Shown here piece by piece: positions 8,940 through 18,031 of a DNA stretch of 64,000 bases. Position 1 is the stretch's first letter; each line of letters starts with the position of its first letter. Made by a program: the position numbers and the translations under genes. The notes under the pieces were generated by a model. It was not told where the DNA came from, did no database searches, and saw only the letters and a program-made list of their open reading frames with translations. The DNA is from Nocardia fusca NBRC 14340 (GTDB lineage: Bacteria > Actinomycetota > Actinomycetes > Mycobacteriales > Mycobacteriaceae), in NCBI RefSeq assembly GCF_001618425.1, contig NZ_BDCU01000018.1:248001-312000 (forward strand), given 5' to 3'.

Positions 8940-10646
8940 GTGGCTTCCGAACCGAATGCACCCGATATGAAACCGCGCAGCCGCGATGTCACCGACGGGC
9001 TGGAGAAAACCGCGGCCCGCGGCATGCTGCGCGCGGTCGGTATGGGCGACGACGACTGGGGTAAGGCCCAGATCGGCGTGGCCTCCTCGTGGAACGAGAT
9101 CACGCCGTGCAATCTGTCGCTCGACCGGCTCGCCGGCGGATGTAAGGACGGCGTATTCGCCGCCGGTGGTTTCCCGATGCAGTTCGGCACCATCTCGGTC
9201 TCCGACGGTATCTCGATGGGGCACGAGGGAATGCACTTCTCCCTGGTCTCGCGCGAGGTGATCGCCGACAGTGTGGAAACCGTGATGCAGGCCGAGCGGC
9301 TCGACGGGTCGGTGCTGCTCGCGGGCTGCGACAAATCGCTGCCCGGCATGCTCATGGCCGCGGCCCGGCTGAACCTGGCGAGCGTCTTCCTCTATGCCGG
9401 TTCCATCCTGCCCGGCATCGCGAAACTGTCCGACGGCAGCGAACGCGAAGTGACCATCATCGACGCCTTCGAGGCGGTGGGCGCCTGCGCGCGCGGTCTC
9501 ATGAGCCGGGCCGACGTGGACGCGATCGAGCGGGCCATCTGCCCCGGTGAGGGCGCCTGCGGCGGAATGTACACGGCGAATACGATGGCCAGCGCGGCCG
9601 AAGCGCTGGGGATGTCGCTACCGGGCAGCGCGGCGCCGCCGGCCACCGACCGCCGGCGTGACGGCTTTGCCCGGCGCAGCGGGCAGGCCGTGATCGAACT
9701 GATCCGGCGCGGTATCACCACCTCCGACATCCTGACCCAAGAGGCGTTCGAGAACGCCATCGCGGTGGTGATGGCGTTCGGCGGATCCACCAATGCCGTA
9801 CTCCATCTGCTGGCGATCGCGCACGAGGCCGGCGTGGCGCTGAGCCTCGACGATTTCGCCCGAGTCGGGCGGCGCGTCCCGCATCTGGCCGATGTGAAAC
9901 CGTTCGGCCGGCACGTGATGACCGATATCGACCGGGTGGGCGGAGTGCCCGTGCTGATGAAAGCCCTACTGGATGCCGGACTCCTGCACGGTGACTGCCT
10001 CACCGTCACGGGCCGGACGGTGGCCGAGAACCTGGCCGATATCGCGCCGCCCGATCCGGACGGCAAGGTGGTGCGCGCACTGTCGGCGCCCATCCATCCG
10101 ACCGGCGGTATCACCATCCTGCGCGGTTCGCTCGCGCCCGGCGGCGCCGTGGTCAAATCGGCCGGTTTCGAATCCGATGTCTTCGAGGGCACCGCACGGG
10201 TTTTCGACCGGGAGCGGGCCGCGATGGACGCCCTGGAAGACGGGACCATCTCGGCAGGCGATGTGGTGGTCATCCGCTACGAGGGGCCCAAGGGCGGCCC
10301 CGGGATGCGGGAGATGCTGGCCATCACGGCGGCGATCAAAGGCGCCGGGCTCGGTAAGGATGTCCTGCTGCTGACCGACGGACGGTTCTCCGGCGGTACC
10401 ACCGGTCTCTGTGTCGGCCATGTGGCCCCGGAGGCGGTCGACGGCGGCCCGATCGCGTTCGTCCGCGACGGTGACCGCATCCGGCTCGACGTCGGCGCGG
10501 GCACCCTGGACCTGCTCGTGGATCCGGCGACGCTCACCGGCCGCGGTGAAGGCTGGGCGCCGCTGCCCCACCGCTACACCCGCGGGGTGCTCGCCAAGTA
10601 TGTGCGTCTGGTGGGTTCGGCCTCGAACGGTGCCGTATGCGATTGA
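8940..10646 (+). CDS. ilvD: Dihydroxy-acid dehydratase
   Basis: A 568-residue Fe-S dehydratase that converts 2,3-dihydroxy-isovalerate and -methylvalerate to 2-keto acids in branched-chain amino acid synthesis. Cluster-binding motifs [12 protein letters not shown] and [25 protein letters not shown] are intact, as are the C-terminal [22 protein letters not shown] and [13 protein letters not shown] 8940 is chosen because AGGAGG lies 11 nt upstream and the frame fits the family N-terminus ([20 protein letters not shown]). No other ilv gene is present, so it is an isolated copy; Mycobacteriales commonly encode ilvD apart from ilvBNC. Confidence 0.97.
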   Translation: MASEPNAPDMKPRSRDVTDGLEKTAARGMLRAVGMGDDDWGKAQIGVASSWNEITPCNLSLDRLAGGCKDGVFAAGGFPMQFGTISVSDGISMGHEGMHFSLVSREVIADSVETVMQAERLDGSVLLAGCDKSLPGMLMAAARLNLASVFLYAGSILPGIAKLSDGSEREVTIIDAFEAVGACARGLMSRADVDAIERAICPGEGACGGMYTANTMASAAEALGMSLPGSAAPPATDRRRDGFARRSGQAVIELIRRGITTSDILTQEAFENAIAVVMAFGGSTNAVLHLLAIAHEAGVALSLDDFARVGRRVPHLADVKPFGRHVMTDIDRVGGVPVLMKALLDAGLLHGDCLTVTGRTVAENLADIAPPDPDGKVVRALSAPIHPTGGITILRGSLAPGGAVVKSAGFESDVFEGTARVFDRERAAMDALEDGTISAGDVVVIRYEGPKGGPGMREMLAITAAIKGAGLGKDVLLLTDGRFSGGTTGLCVGHVAPEAVDGGPIAFVRDGDRIRLDVGAGTLDLLVDPATLTGRGEGWAPLPHRYTRGVLAKYVRLVGSASNGAVCD

Positions 10647-10742
10647 GCCCGTGGCGGATTCGGCCGTGGACGGAGTGTGGGGAACGCGGCCGGGGGTAGG
10701 CTCGTCGTGGACGCTCCGAGACACCACGAACCGGGGGTGACC

Positions 10743-11975
10743 ATGACGACGAAGATCGCGAACACCGTAGGCGCACTGATGTCCGCGCTCACCACACCGG
10801 CCGGGCAGGCCGACCCCTACCCGCTCTACCGTGAGCTCCGCGAACTCGGTCCCGCCGCCCACACTCCGGACGGGACGCTCGTGGTCAGCGGTTACCGGCT
10901 CGCCGCCACTCTGGCGCGCGACCATCGGCTGCTGAAGCGACCGGAACACGGACTCGCCGCCGCCGGGTTCGCCGACTGGCGCGAACATCCGGGCCTGCGC
11001 CTGATGTTCACCAGCATGCTGGTGCGCAATCCACCCGATCACACCCGGCTGCGCAGGCTGGTCTCCGGCGCTTTCACCGCGCGGCGAGTGGCCGGGCTGC
11101 GCCGGGCGATCGCCCGCACCGTCGACCGGTTGCTCGGCGATCTGGCCGGCCCGGACCCGGTGGATTTCGTGGAGGCCTTCGCGTTCCCGTTGCCGGTCAC
11201 CGTGATCGGTGAGCTGCTCGGGGTGCCCGACACCGACCGGCTCCGGTTCCAGCCGCTGGTGCGGGACTGGGCGGGGGTGCTCGACCTACTGGACGGCCCG
11301 GGCGTCGCCCGAGCCGATGACGCGGCCACCGAGATCAGCGAATACTTGCGCGATCTGGCCGCGCGGCGGCGCCGGGAGCCGCGCGACGACCTGCTGTCGG
11401 CCCTGGTCGTACCGGCCGCCGATGGCGCGCGCCTGGACGACGACGAATTGATCACCATGGCGGCCCTGCTGTTCGCCGCCGGGTTCGAGACGACCACCGG
11501 GTTGCTCGCCAACGGTCTGGCCGCGCTGCTCGAACACCCGGACCAGGCGGCAGTGCTGCGGGAGAACCCCGAGCTGGCCGGTACGGCGACCGAGGAACTG
11601 CTGCGTTACGACTCGCCGGTGCAGCTGCTCACCTCCCGCACCGCGCCGGAGGAACTACACAGCGGTGGTCTGGCGCTGCCCGCCGGACAGCGCGTCGTCC
11701 TGCTGCTGGGCGCGGCCAATCGGGATCCCGAGGTCTTCGCCGAACCGGACGTACTGCGCCTGGACCGGGCGGGCGAACCGCCGCTGTCGTTCGGCGGCGG
11801 CGTGCACTACTGCCTGGGCGCGCCGCTGGCCCGGCTGGAAGCCCAGCTCGCCTTCCCCGCGCTGCTGCGCGCGTTTCCGGCGCTGACGCAGGCGGGTCCG
11901 GCGGTGGCGCGGAAGGGACTCGCGCTACACGGCCTGACCGCCCTGCCCGTCACCACCGGACCACGGTCCCGCTGA
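10743..11975 (+). CDS. Cytochrome P450
   Basis: A 410-residue class I bacterial P450. I-helix oxygen-binding motif LLFAAGFETTTGLL, ExxR in TEELLRYDSPV, and haem-binding loop LSFGGGVHYCLGAPLARLEAQ with the cysteine ligand are all present. The substrate is not predictable. The frame extends upstream to 10677 but ATG 10743 gives the normal family N-terminus (DPYPLYRELRELGP). No ferredoxin or reductase gene is adjacent. Convergent with the desaturase gene, 42 bp away; a 7-bp GC stem at 12022-12040 within the desaturase end could serve both. Confidence 0.95.
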   Translation: MTTKIANTVGALMSALTTPAGQADPYPLYRELRELGPAAHTPDGTLVVSGYRLAATLARDHRLLKRPEHGLAAAGFADWREHPGLRLMFTSMLVRNPPDHTRLRRLVSGAFTARRVAGLRRAIARTVDRLLGDLAGPDPVDFVEAFAFPLPVTVIGELLGVPDTDRLRFQPLVRDWAGVLDLLDGPGVARADDAATEISEYLRDLAARRRREPRDDLLSALVVPAADGARLDDDELITMAALLFAAGFETTTGLLANGLAALLEHPDQAAVLRENPELAGTATEELLRYDSPVQLLTSRTAPEELHSGGLALPAGQRVVLLLGAANRDPEVFAEPDVLRLDRAGEPPLSFGGGVHYCLGAPLARLEAQLAFPALLRAFPALTQAGPAVARKGLALHGLTALPVTTGPRSR

Positions 11976-12017
11976 AGACCACCTCGAACCGGCAGCAGCC
12001 GCACGTGTGGGATCCGG

Positions 12018-13100
12018 CTATCCGGACCGCTCGGGTCCGGCCGCCCGGCCGACGGTGTGCAGGTGTCCGAGGGCCCGGGCATAGGAATCGAACAGGCCCG
12101 TCTCGCAGTAGGGCACGCCGATCTCCGCGCAGTATTTCGCGACGATCGGCTGCGCCCGCCGCAGGTTCGGCCGGGGCATGGAGGGGAACAGATGGTGTTC
12201 GATCTGGTAGTTGAGGCCACCGAAGGCGGTATCGATCACGACTCCACCGCGGACATTGCGGGAGGTGAGAACCTGGCGGCGCAGGTAGTCCGTCGAATCG
12301 CCGGCCGGGAGTACCGCCATACCTTTGTGGTTGGGCGCGAAGGTGGTTCCCATGTAGAGCCCGAACAGACCCTGCTGTACGGCGATGAAGCCGAGGGCGT
12401 GCAGTGGCGGGAGCACCAGGAAGACGACGGTGAGGTAGCCCACGGCGTGCACGGCCAGTAGCGCGGCCTCCACGCCGCGCCGGGGGATATCGCGCCGGAC
12501 GATCGCCCGGACACTCGAGAAGTGCAGACTGAGGCCCTCCAGGAGCAGCATCGGGAAGAACAGCCAACCCTGGTAGCGGAAGATCACCCGGCGCAGGCCG
12601 CGCCCGGCGCGCGCCCGGACGGTCGAATGGGCCAGTACACCCATGATGTCGGGATCGGCGTCCTCGGTATTGGGATGCGCGTGGTGACGGTTGTGGTTGC
12701 TCGTCCACCAGCCGATGCTCACGCCGATGGCGAGATTGCCGAAAATCACGCCGAGCAGGTAGTCCGCCCGCCGGCTGCCGGCGATCTGCCGGTGCCCCGC
12801 GTCGTGGCCGAGAAAGGCGAACTGGGCGAAGAGCGCGGCGAGGAAGGCAGCCGTGGCCAGCTGCCACCACGAGTCGCCGATCAGGACGAACGCGGTCCAT
12901 CCGGCGGCCAGTGCCAGCAGTGCGGCCCCGCCCTTCCAGAGATAGTACCGGGGGCGCCGGTCCAGCAGGCCCGCGTCGCGCACCCGCCGCAGCAGCACCG
13001 CGTAATCGCTGTGGCGTGCGGGACGGACCGGGGCCTCGGGAGGCGCGGAGGCCTCGATCCGGTCGACAGGAACAACATGTGTGGCGGCGTTTGCCGTCAT
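12018..13100 (-). CDS. Acyl-CoA/acyl-lipid fatty acid desaturase
   Basis: A 360-residue membrane di-iron desaturase. The three histidine boxes are GHDAGH, HNRHHAHPN and QIEHHLFP, the last of the type seen in front-end and linoleoyl-CoA-type enzymes. Paired TM segments lie near residues 60-100 and 205-245. It needs electrons from a ferredoxin/oxidoreductase that is not encoded nearby. Regiospecificity is unknown. Start ATG 13100; the reading frame matches the usual family N-terminus length. Confidence 0.94.
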   Translation of the reverse strand: MTANAATHVVPVDRIEASAPPEAPVRPARHSDYAVLLRRVRDAGLLDRRPRYYLWKGGAALLALAAGWTAFVLIGDSWWQLATAAFLAALFAQFAFLGHDAGHRQIAGSRRADYLLGVIFGNLAIGVSIGWWTSNHNRHHAHPNTEDADPDIMGVLAHSTVRARAGRGLRRVIFRYQGWLFFPMLLLEGLSLHFSSVRAIVRRDIPRRGVEAALLAVHAVGYLTVVFLVLPPLHALGFIAVQQGLFGLYMGTTFAPNHKGMAVLPAGDSTDYLRRQVLTSRNVRGGVVIDTAFGGLNYQIEHHLFPSMPRPNLRRAQPIVAKYCAEIGVPYCETGLFDSYARALGHLHTVGRAAGPERSG

Positions 13101-13419
13101 TTCCTCACCGATCTGTGCACGGGTGTGGCTTCACCGGCCGACGGATCGGCATTACGCGCGCCCGCCGTCCTTGCCGACTTTCGCGTTCACCCTACCCGCG
13201 TCCCGGGCGCCCGGCCGCCGGCCCGACAATCGGGCGAGGGTGCGCGCGGCCCGGGTGGAGGGGGCATCCCCGGAACGGTCCCACGATGAGAGACGGGCCG
13301 GTGTGCCGATCGGCGGTTCGCCGAAATCCATGACGGGATTTCGTGCCGGTGGAGACGTTCACCGAGATCTGTTGCGGGGTAGCCTCTTCTGAGGTGGATC
13401 GACCACTCGGGGAGGTATC
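13101..13419. other. Divergent intergenic region, no gene seen
   Basis: About 320 bp between the desaturase start and the Gly/Cys-rich protein start. It presumably carries both promoters. Overlapping frames on both strands lack recognisable features. Confidence 0.5.
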
Positions 13420-13734
13420 GTGCTGTTCCTATCTGCTGCTTCGGCAGTTCTCGTCGGCCTCGTGCTGACCGACCTCTTCGGATTCGGGGTGGGCGGCTGG
13501 TTCTTCGCGATCGGGGTGGTGCTGGCCGTCACGGCCGGGGTGCGCAGGTTCCGGCAGAGCCGGGCTCCGCTGCGTGCCACCCGCCGGCGCGGTGCCACCG
13601 GCGCGGCCGCGGCGGGCGGGTGGTACATCGGAAGCGGTGGCGGCGGTGGCGACAGCGGCGGGGGCAGCGGCTGTGGCGGTGGTGGCGGCTGTGGTGGCGG
13701 CGGGGGTGGGGGCTGCGGTGGTGGCGGGGGCTGA
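13420..13734 (+). CDS. Small membrane protein with Gly/Cys-rich tail
   Basis: A 104-residue protein of unknown function. Residues 1-45 form two hydrophobic segments (LFLSAASAVLVGLVLTDLF and WFFAIGVVLAVTAGV), residues 46-65 are basic (RRFRQSRAPLRATRRR), and residues 66-104 are nearly all Gly with four regularly placed Cys in Gly-rich spacers. GTG 13420 has GGGGAGG 5-6 nt upstream, which favours this frame over the long Pro-rich frame on the other strand. Similar Gly-rich tails with Cys occur in small actinobacterial membrane proteins, but no named family was recognised. The tail could bind metal or be surface exposed; this is inference. Confidence 0.65.
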   Translation: MLFLSAASAVLVGLVLTDLFGFGVGGWFFAIGVVLAVTAGVRRFRQSRAPLRATRRRGATGAAAAGGWYIGSGGGGGDSGGGSGCGGGGGCGGGGGGGCGGGGG

Positions 13735-13768
13735 GCATGGCCGGCTTCGGCCCGGGCTCGGGCAAAAC

Positions 13769-13782
13769 TAGAACCTGTTCTT
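13769..13782. promoter_or_regulatory. KstR-like operator
   Basis: TAGAACCTGTTCTT matches seven of the eight fixed bases of the KstR box TnnAACnnGTTnnA and lies 33 bp before the LLM oxidoreductase start. KstR controls sterol catabolism genes in Mycobacteriales; other TetR repressors can bind related sites. Confidence 0.45.
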
Positions 13783-13815
13783 GCTAAGCGGGCCCGGTTG
13801 CCCGATGCTGGGGCG

Positions 13816-14697
13816 ATGGATATCGGGATCGCACTACCCACCATGTGCCGCGGCTACGACCGGGCGGCCACCGTCGATTGGTGCCGGCTCGCCGAGCAGG
13901 GCCCCGTCGCCAGTATCTCGTGTGGCGAGCGGATGACCTTTCACAATCAGGAGATGTGGACGACCCTCGCCGCGGCCGCCGCGGTCACCGAACGGGTGCG
14001 GATCTTCGCGAATTTGTCGGTGCTGCCGGCCCATCCGGTGGCGTTGGTTGCCAAACAGGCCGCGACGATCGATGTGCTGTCCGCGGGACGCTTCGCTCTC
14101 GGCGTGGGCGTCGGGGGCCGTGGCGACGACTACCGCAGTCTCGGTACGGGATTCGAGCGCCGCCACGATCGGCTGGATCGCGCGGTCGCCGAGTTGCGCG
14201 CGCTGTGGGCCGGGGAACCGGCCGTCGCCGGAGGTGATCCGCTCGGGCCGCCGTGCGTGCAGCCCGGCGGCCCGCCCGTGCTCGCCGGCGCCCTCGGCCC
14301 GAAATCGCTCGCGCGCGCCGCCCGGTGGGCCGACGGAGTCGTGGCGTTCAGCGTGGGCGGGGTGCCCGCCGAGATCCGCTGGTCCGCCGAGGCCGCGCGC
14401 CGCGCCTGGGCCGAGGCGGGGCGAGACGCGCCGCGCCTGGTGAGCGGGTGTTTCTACGCGCTCGGTGTGCCCGATCCGGAGGAGGTGCTACGCGATTTCA
14501 CCGCGGAGTACCTGGGCTTCCTGGGCGGCGAGGCGGCCGCGGGAGCGGCGTCCTCGATGAAGACCTACGATGCCGCGGCCCTGCACCGCACGCTGGACGC
14601 CGCAGAGGAAGCCGGACTGGACGAGTTCATCCTGGTTCCGAGCGCGGTTCCGCTCTCCGTCCTGGAGGAGACGCTGGAACTGATCGCGTCCCGCTGA
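13816..14697 (+). CDS. LLM-class F420/flavin-dependent oxidoreductase
   Basis: A 293-residue luciferase-like monooxygenase fold protein. Landmarks are MDIGIALPT at the first strand, VRIFANLSVLPAHPVALVAKQAATIDVLSAGRFALGVGVGG in the core and a C-terminal helix EEAGLDEFILVPS. In this group most members use F420, but the cofactor cannot be proved here. ATG 13816 begins the first beta strand, so upstream in-frame codons are not used. A KstR-like box upstream suggests a possible link to steroid or lipid catabolism. Convergent with the cupin gene, 11 bp away. Confidence 0.9.
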   Translation: MDIGIALPTMCRGYDRAATVDWCRLAEQGPVASISCGERMTFHNQEMWTTLAAAAAVTERVRIFANLSVLPAHPVALVAKQAATIDVLSAGRFALGVGVGGRGDDYRSLGTGFERRHDRLDRAVAELRALWAGEPAVAGGDPLGPPCVQPGGPPVLAGALGPKSLARAARWADGVVAFSVGGVPAEIRWSAEAARRAWAEAGRDAPRLVSGCFYALGVPDPEEVLRDFTAEYLGFLGGEAAAGAASSMKTYDAAALHRTLDAAEEAGLDEFILVPSAVPLSVLEETLELIASR

Positions 14698-14708
14698 CGC
14701 GCGGGTGA

Positions 14709-15059
14709 TCAGCCCTCGGGATAGAAGACGAACAGCACACAACCCGTCACGGTCTGCGGTATGTGCCAGGATCCGGCCGGTGCGTGGATGAACGATCCGG
14801 CCGGGTAGTCGCGGACTCCGTCGTTGAAGGTGCCGGACACCACGAACACTTCTTCGGGCCCGGGCCGGTGTATATCGACGCCCTCCCACCGGCTGCCGGG
14901 CGTCATCTCCAGAACATGGGCCGAGGCACCGTCCGGGCCGGACCACAGTGAGCGCAGACGGATACCGGGAAACAGCTCCCGGGTAGGTGCGTCGGCCAGG
15001 ACAGACCAGGCGTAACCGGGCATGGTCGGGCCGTTTTCGGAGCGCGGGGTGACGGTCAT
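14709..15059 (-). CDS. Small cupin-domain protein
   Basis: A 116-residue single-domain cupin. The two cupin motifs are recognisable: SRWEGVDIHRPGPEEVFVVSGTFNDG and AGSFIHAPAGSWHIPQT, with His and Glu metal ligands plausible. It resembles ChrR-type anti-sigma cupins and small sensor or isomerase cupins; function is unknown. ATG 15059 is chosen over ATG 15086 since it begins the conserved part. It is divergent from the GlxA-type regulator, its likely controller. Confidence 0.85.
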   Translation of the reverse strand: MTVTPRSENGPTMPGYAWSVLADAPTRELFPGIRLRSLWSGPDGASAHVLEMTPGSRWEGVDIHRPGPEEVFVVSGTFNDGVRDYPAGSFIHAPAGSWHIPQTVTGCVLFVFYPEG

Positions 15060-15130
15060 AGGGCCAGCATGCCGAGCCTGGGGCATGGGGTACCAGCGTC
15101 AGGAAAGTCATCCTCGGGTACTTTTCTGCC

Positions 15131-16105
15131 ATGACCGATCAGTGGACCGGCCCGGCCGGACGGCATCGCGTCGCCGCCCTGGTGACCCCGCCGCAGGCAC
15201 CGTTCGAACTCGGCTGTGTGGCGGAAGTCTTCGGTACGCCGCGCGAGGGGCTACCCGGCCGCTACGACTTCCTGGTCTGTACCGAACATCCGGGCGAGGT
15301 CACGACCACCGCCGGGTACACGATGCGGGTGTCGGCGGGACTCGAGGCGCTGGCGTCCGCGGAGACGATCGTGATCCCCGGCTGGCTGCCGTTCACCGCG
15401 CAGGTGCCACCCGCCGTGCTGGCGGCGTTGCGCGCGGCCGCCGCCCGGGGAGCGCGCCTGGTCTCCATCTGCACCGGCGCGTTCGCCCTGGCGCAGACAG
15501 GCCTGCTCGACGGACGGACCGCGACGACCCACTGGGCGCGCGCCGGCGAACTGCGGGCCCGCTTCCCCCGGGTACAGGTGGAACCCGGGGTGCTGTACGT
15601 GGACCACGGAGACATCGCCACCAGCGCGGGGGCGGGCGCCGGTATCGATCTGTGCCTGCACCTGGTGCGCAGTGATCACGGCGCGTCGTATGCGTCCGAA
15701 CTCGCCCGGCACATGGTCATGCCACCGCACCGGGAGGGCGGGCAGGCCCAGTTCGTCCCGGCGCCGGTCACCACCCACACCACCGGTGAATCCGTCGCCG
15801 CCCTGCTGCACTGGAGCATCGCCCACCTCGACAGGTCCATCACACTGTCCGATCTGGCCGGCCGGGCGGGGGTCTCACCGCGGACCCTGGCCCGGCGATT
15901 CGAAGAACAACTCGGTACCAGCCCGGGGCGCTGGCTGCTGACCCAGCGGGTCACCGCGGCGCGCCGGCTGCTCGAGGAGACCGATCTGCCCGTCGAGGCG
16001 ATCGCCGCCCGGGTCGGGCTCACCTCCGCCACCAACCTGCGGCGCCGGTTCCACACGCTGCTCGGCACAACCCCCGCGGCCTACCGGCGTGCGTTCCGCG
16101 GCTGA
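15131..16105 (+). CDS. GlxA-family AraC regulator (DJ-1/PfpI + AraC HTH)
   Basis: A 324-residue transcription factor. Residues 10-185 are a DJ-1/PfpI-like amidotransferase fold with the nucleophile-elbow SICTGAFALAQTGLLDG (Cys retained), and residues 215-320 are an AraC helix-turn-helix pair (ITLSDLAGRAGVSPRTLARRFEEQLG and LPVEAIAARVGLTSATNLRRRFHTLLGTTPAAYRRAF). Such proteins usually activate an adjacent gene in response to an unknown small molecule. Divergent from the cupin gene with a 71-bp interval carrying inverted repeats. Confidence 0.95.
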   Translation: MTDQWTGPAGRHRVAALVTPPQAPFELGCVAEVFGTPREGLPGRYDFLVCTEHPGEVTTTAGYTMRVSAGLEALASAETIVIPGWLPFTAQVPPAVLAALRAAAARGARLVSICTGAFALAQTGLLDGRTATTHWARAGELRARFPRVQVEPGVLYVDHGDIATSAGAGAGIDLCLHLVRSDHGASYASELARHMVMPPHREGGQAQFVPAPVTTHTTGESVAALLHWSIAHLDRSITLSDLAGRAGVSPRTLARRFEEQLGTSPGRWLLTQRVTAARRLLEETDLPVEAIAARVGLTSATNLRRRFHTLLGTTPAAYRRAFRG

Positions 16106-16289
16106 CGCGCCGCGCGGCAGGCCGACCGGCCGCTCCCACGGGCGGGAGGACGGATCGAGGCGGCGGCTGGGCTAGGCTCGCACCGCTGCGCCCGGCATGG
16201 GCGGCTCACCCGAAACACCGCTGTTCCGGATCTATCGCATATAGCCGGTTTCACGGCTCAGTCGTCCGCCGAGTGAAAGCGAAACAGGT

Positions 16290-17210
16290 ATGTCCAGCCA
16301 GCGGCCGGTGCGGTCGAAATCCCTCGTCCTCGTCTTCGCGACCGTGTTCCTGGTCGATGTGGCCGCGCTCGCCGGCGGGGGGCGCGCCGCGGCGTCCGAG
16401 CTGGATACCGCCTGCGGCACAGCGCTGTCGGCCGCGGAAGTCACCGAGATAGTCGACCTGTCCGATACGTCCACGGATTACGACGAGAGCTCCGGTTCGT
16501 CGCTGGACCGGCTGGAACGGGCGGTCGAACGGCATCGGCGGATCACCGAGATCCTGGTGGCACACCGGGATCGGCGTGGCCTGCTCGCCCTGGGACTCGA
16601 CGCGGTCGAACAGGCCGCGGTGATGCCGCTGCAACGTGATCCGGCCGCGTTCGACGACCCGGAATGGGCGCATCGCATCAGTCTCGATCTGCTGCTGCGG
16701 TTCCTGCGCAATGTGCACGCGGAATTCACCGGTGCGCCCAGCGAACCCCAGTGGCACCACTATTTCCGGCTCGCGCACCGCTGCGAGCTGTCGCCGGCCC
16801 GAGTCGCGATGGCAGGCTACAACGCCCACCTCACCGTCGACCTGTCCAATGCCGTCGCCGCCACCCGTGCCACCTCGGCCAATGCGCCCGACCACTTCCG
16901 GATCGTCGACGCGATCGCGAGTCACGGGCCGCTCATCGTCGATCTCACCCGTGAGCTCTACGGCGGCGATCTCGGCCCGCTGTGGCGGTTCTACTTCCTG
17001 GGGGAGGGACTCGATGCCGTACTCGGCGCGGGCGTGGCCACCGGCCCGCTCTTGCGACTGGCCGATCTGGGCGCCAATGCGGTGATCTTCGGCAACGGTC
17101 TGGCGCTGCAGGATCCGGCGGCCGAAACCGCGGTGCGCGCGGAGATGGATGTGTTGTGGCGCAGTGCCGACGCCGCGTTCGAGGTGCTCGCCGCGAACGG
17201 CGCGTTGTGA
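16290..17210 (+). CDS. Secreted DUF5995-family protein
   Basis: A 306-residue protein with a signal sequence (KSLVLVFATVFLVDVAALAGGGRAAAS, probable cleavage after the Ala-rich end) and a helical body carrying MAGYNAHLTVDLSNAVAAT, characteristic of DUF5995. Function of the family is unknown. It is probably exported. A perfect 16-bp stem-loop immediately follows its stop. Confidence 0.82.
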   Translation: MSSQRPVRSKSLVLVFATVFLVDVAALAGGGRAAASELDTACGTALSAAEVTEIVDLSDTSTDYDESSGSSLDRLERAVERHRRITEILVAHRDRRGLLALGLDAVEQAAVMPLQRDPAAFDDPEWAHRISLDLLLRFLRNVHAEFTGAPSEPQWHHYFRLAHRCELSPARVAMAGYNAHLTVDLSNAVAATRATSANAPDHFRIVDAIASHGPLIVDLTRELYGGDLGPLWRFYFLGEGLDAVLGAGVATGPLLRLADLGANAVIFGNGLALQDPAAETAVRAEMDVLWRSADAAFEVLAANGAL

Positions 17211-17214
17211 ACGA

Positions 17215-17250
17215 CCGTGCCGCGCACACCATCCGGTGTGCGCGGCACGG
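17215..17250. terminator. Bidirectional stem-loop terminator
   Basis: Perfect 16-bp stem beginning CCGTGCCGCGCACACC with a 4-nt loop (ATCC), exactly between the convergent DUF5995 and carbonic anhydrase genes. No T tract. Confidence 0.85.
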
Positions 17251-17270
17251 AGCGGGGAGTTCCGGGTGGG

Positions 17271-17762
17271 TCAGGCGCCGACTTCGTCGAGCCGTCCGGT
17301 GGCGACGTCGAAGACGAAACCGCGCAGCGACGAGGTCTTGGTGATGAACGGACTGGTTTCGATTCGCCGGAGCGACTGCCGCACATCCTCGTCGAGGTCG
17401 GAGAAAGCCTCGACCGACCAGGTGGGTTTGATACCCGTCTCGTCCTGGATACCGCGTTTGAAATCGTCGTCGGTAAAGGTGAGCATCCCGCAATCGGTGT
17501 GGTGGATCAGGATGATCTCGGTGGTGCCCAGCAGCCGCTGGCTGATCGCCAGCGAGCGGATCTCGTCATCGGTCACCACTCCGCCCGCATTGCGGATGAC
17601 ATGCGCCTCGCCTTCCTGCAGACCCAGGATCCGGTAGACATCCAGCCGGGCGTCCATGCAGGCGACCACCGCGACGTGCTTGCTGGGCGGCAGGGGGAGC
17701 GGACCGCTGAACTGTTCGGCGTAGCGCGCGTTGTTGGCCAGGTAGTCATCGGTCACCGTCAT
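17271..17762 (-). CDS. mtcA1: Beta-carbonic anhydrase
   Basis: A 163-residue zinc enzyme interconverting CO2 and bicarbonate. Zinc ligands and the Asp-Arg dyad are seen in VVACMDARLDV, and the second half in IIHHTDCGMLTF; GEAHVIRNAGGVVTDD is the core loop. Recalled sequence and length match the Mycobacterium tuberculosis Rv1284 enzyme closely (163 residues, same MTVTDDYLANN start). ATG 17762 is used rather than the upstream in-frame codon at 17810 for this reason. Confidence 0.95.
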   Translation of the reverse strand: MTVTDDYLANNARYAEQFSGPLPLPPSKHVAVVACMDARLDVYRILGLQEGEAHVIRNAGGVVTDDEIRSLAISQRLLGTTEIILIHHTDCGMLTFTDDDFKRGIQDETGIKPTWSVEAFSDLDEDVRQSLRRIETSPFITKTSSLRGFVFDVATGRLDEVGA

Positions 17763-18031
17763 AGGTACCGACCTCCGTTCGTCGACGTCTCGATATGCGA
17801 ATGTCCGCATTCACATTCCCAAGCTGTCGTTCGCGATCACGACCGATAGAACCGGGCAGAGTCCAACCCTGGCGTGTCGCGAACTGTCCGGGTCGCGCCG
17901 AGCGCGGCGGACTTCACAGTACGTGGCCACCGGCGCCCGATCCGGTCACCGCGCCGCGTGCCCGCTGGGACGGGTGCGCGGTGAACGCCGTCGCGAACCG
18001 GGCGCCCGGCGGCCGTGCGGGCTGCGCCCGG

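Noticed and set aside
8828..9355. N-terminal extension of the CPT-like frame
   Set aside because: It is antisense to ilvD and Ser-rich without similarity; the Walker A motif starts just after GTG 8827.
13359..13844. Pro-rich minus-strand frame opposite the Gly/Cys protein
   Set aside because: It is the complement of the Gly codon repeats; the plus frame has the ribosome site and TM segments.
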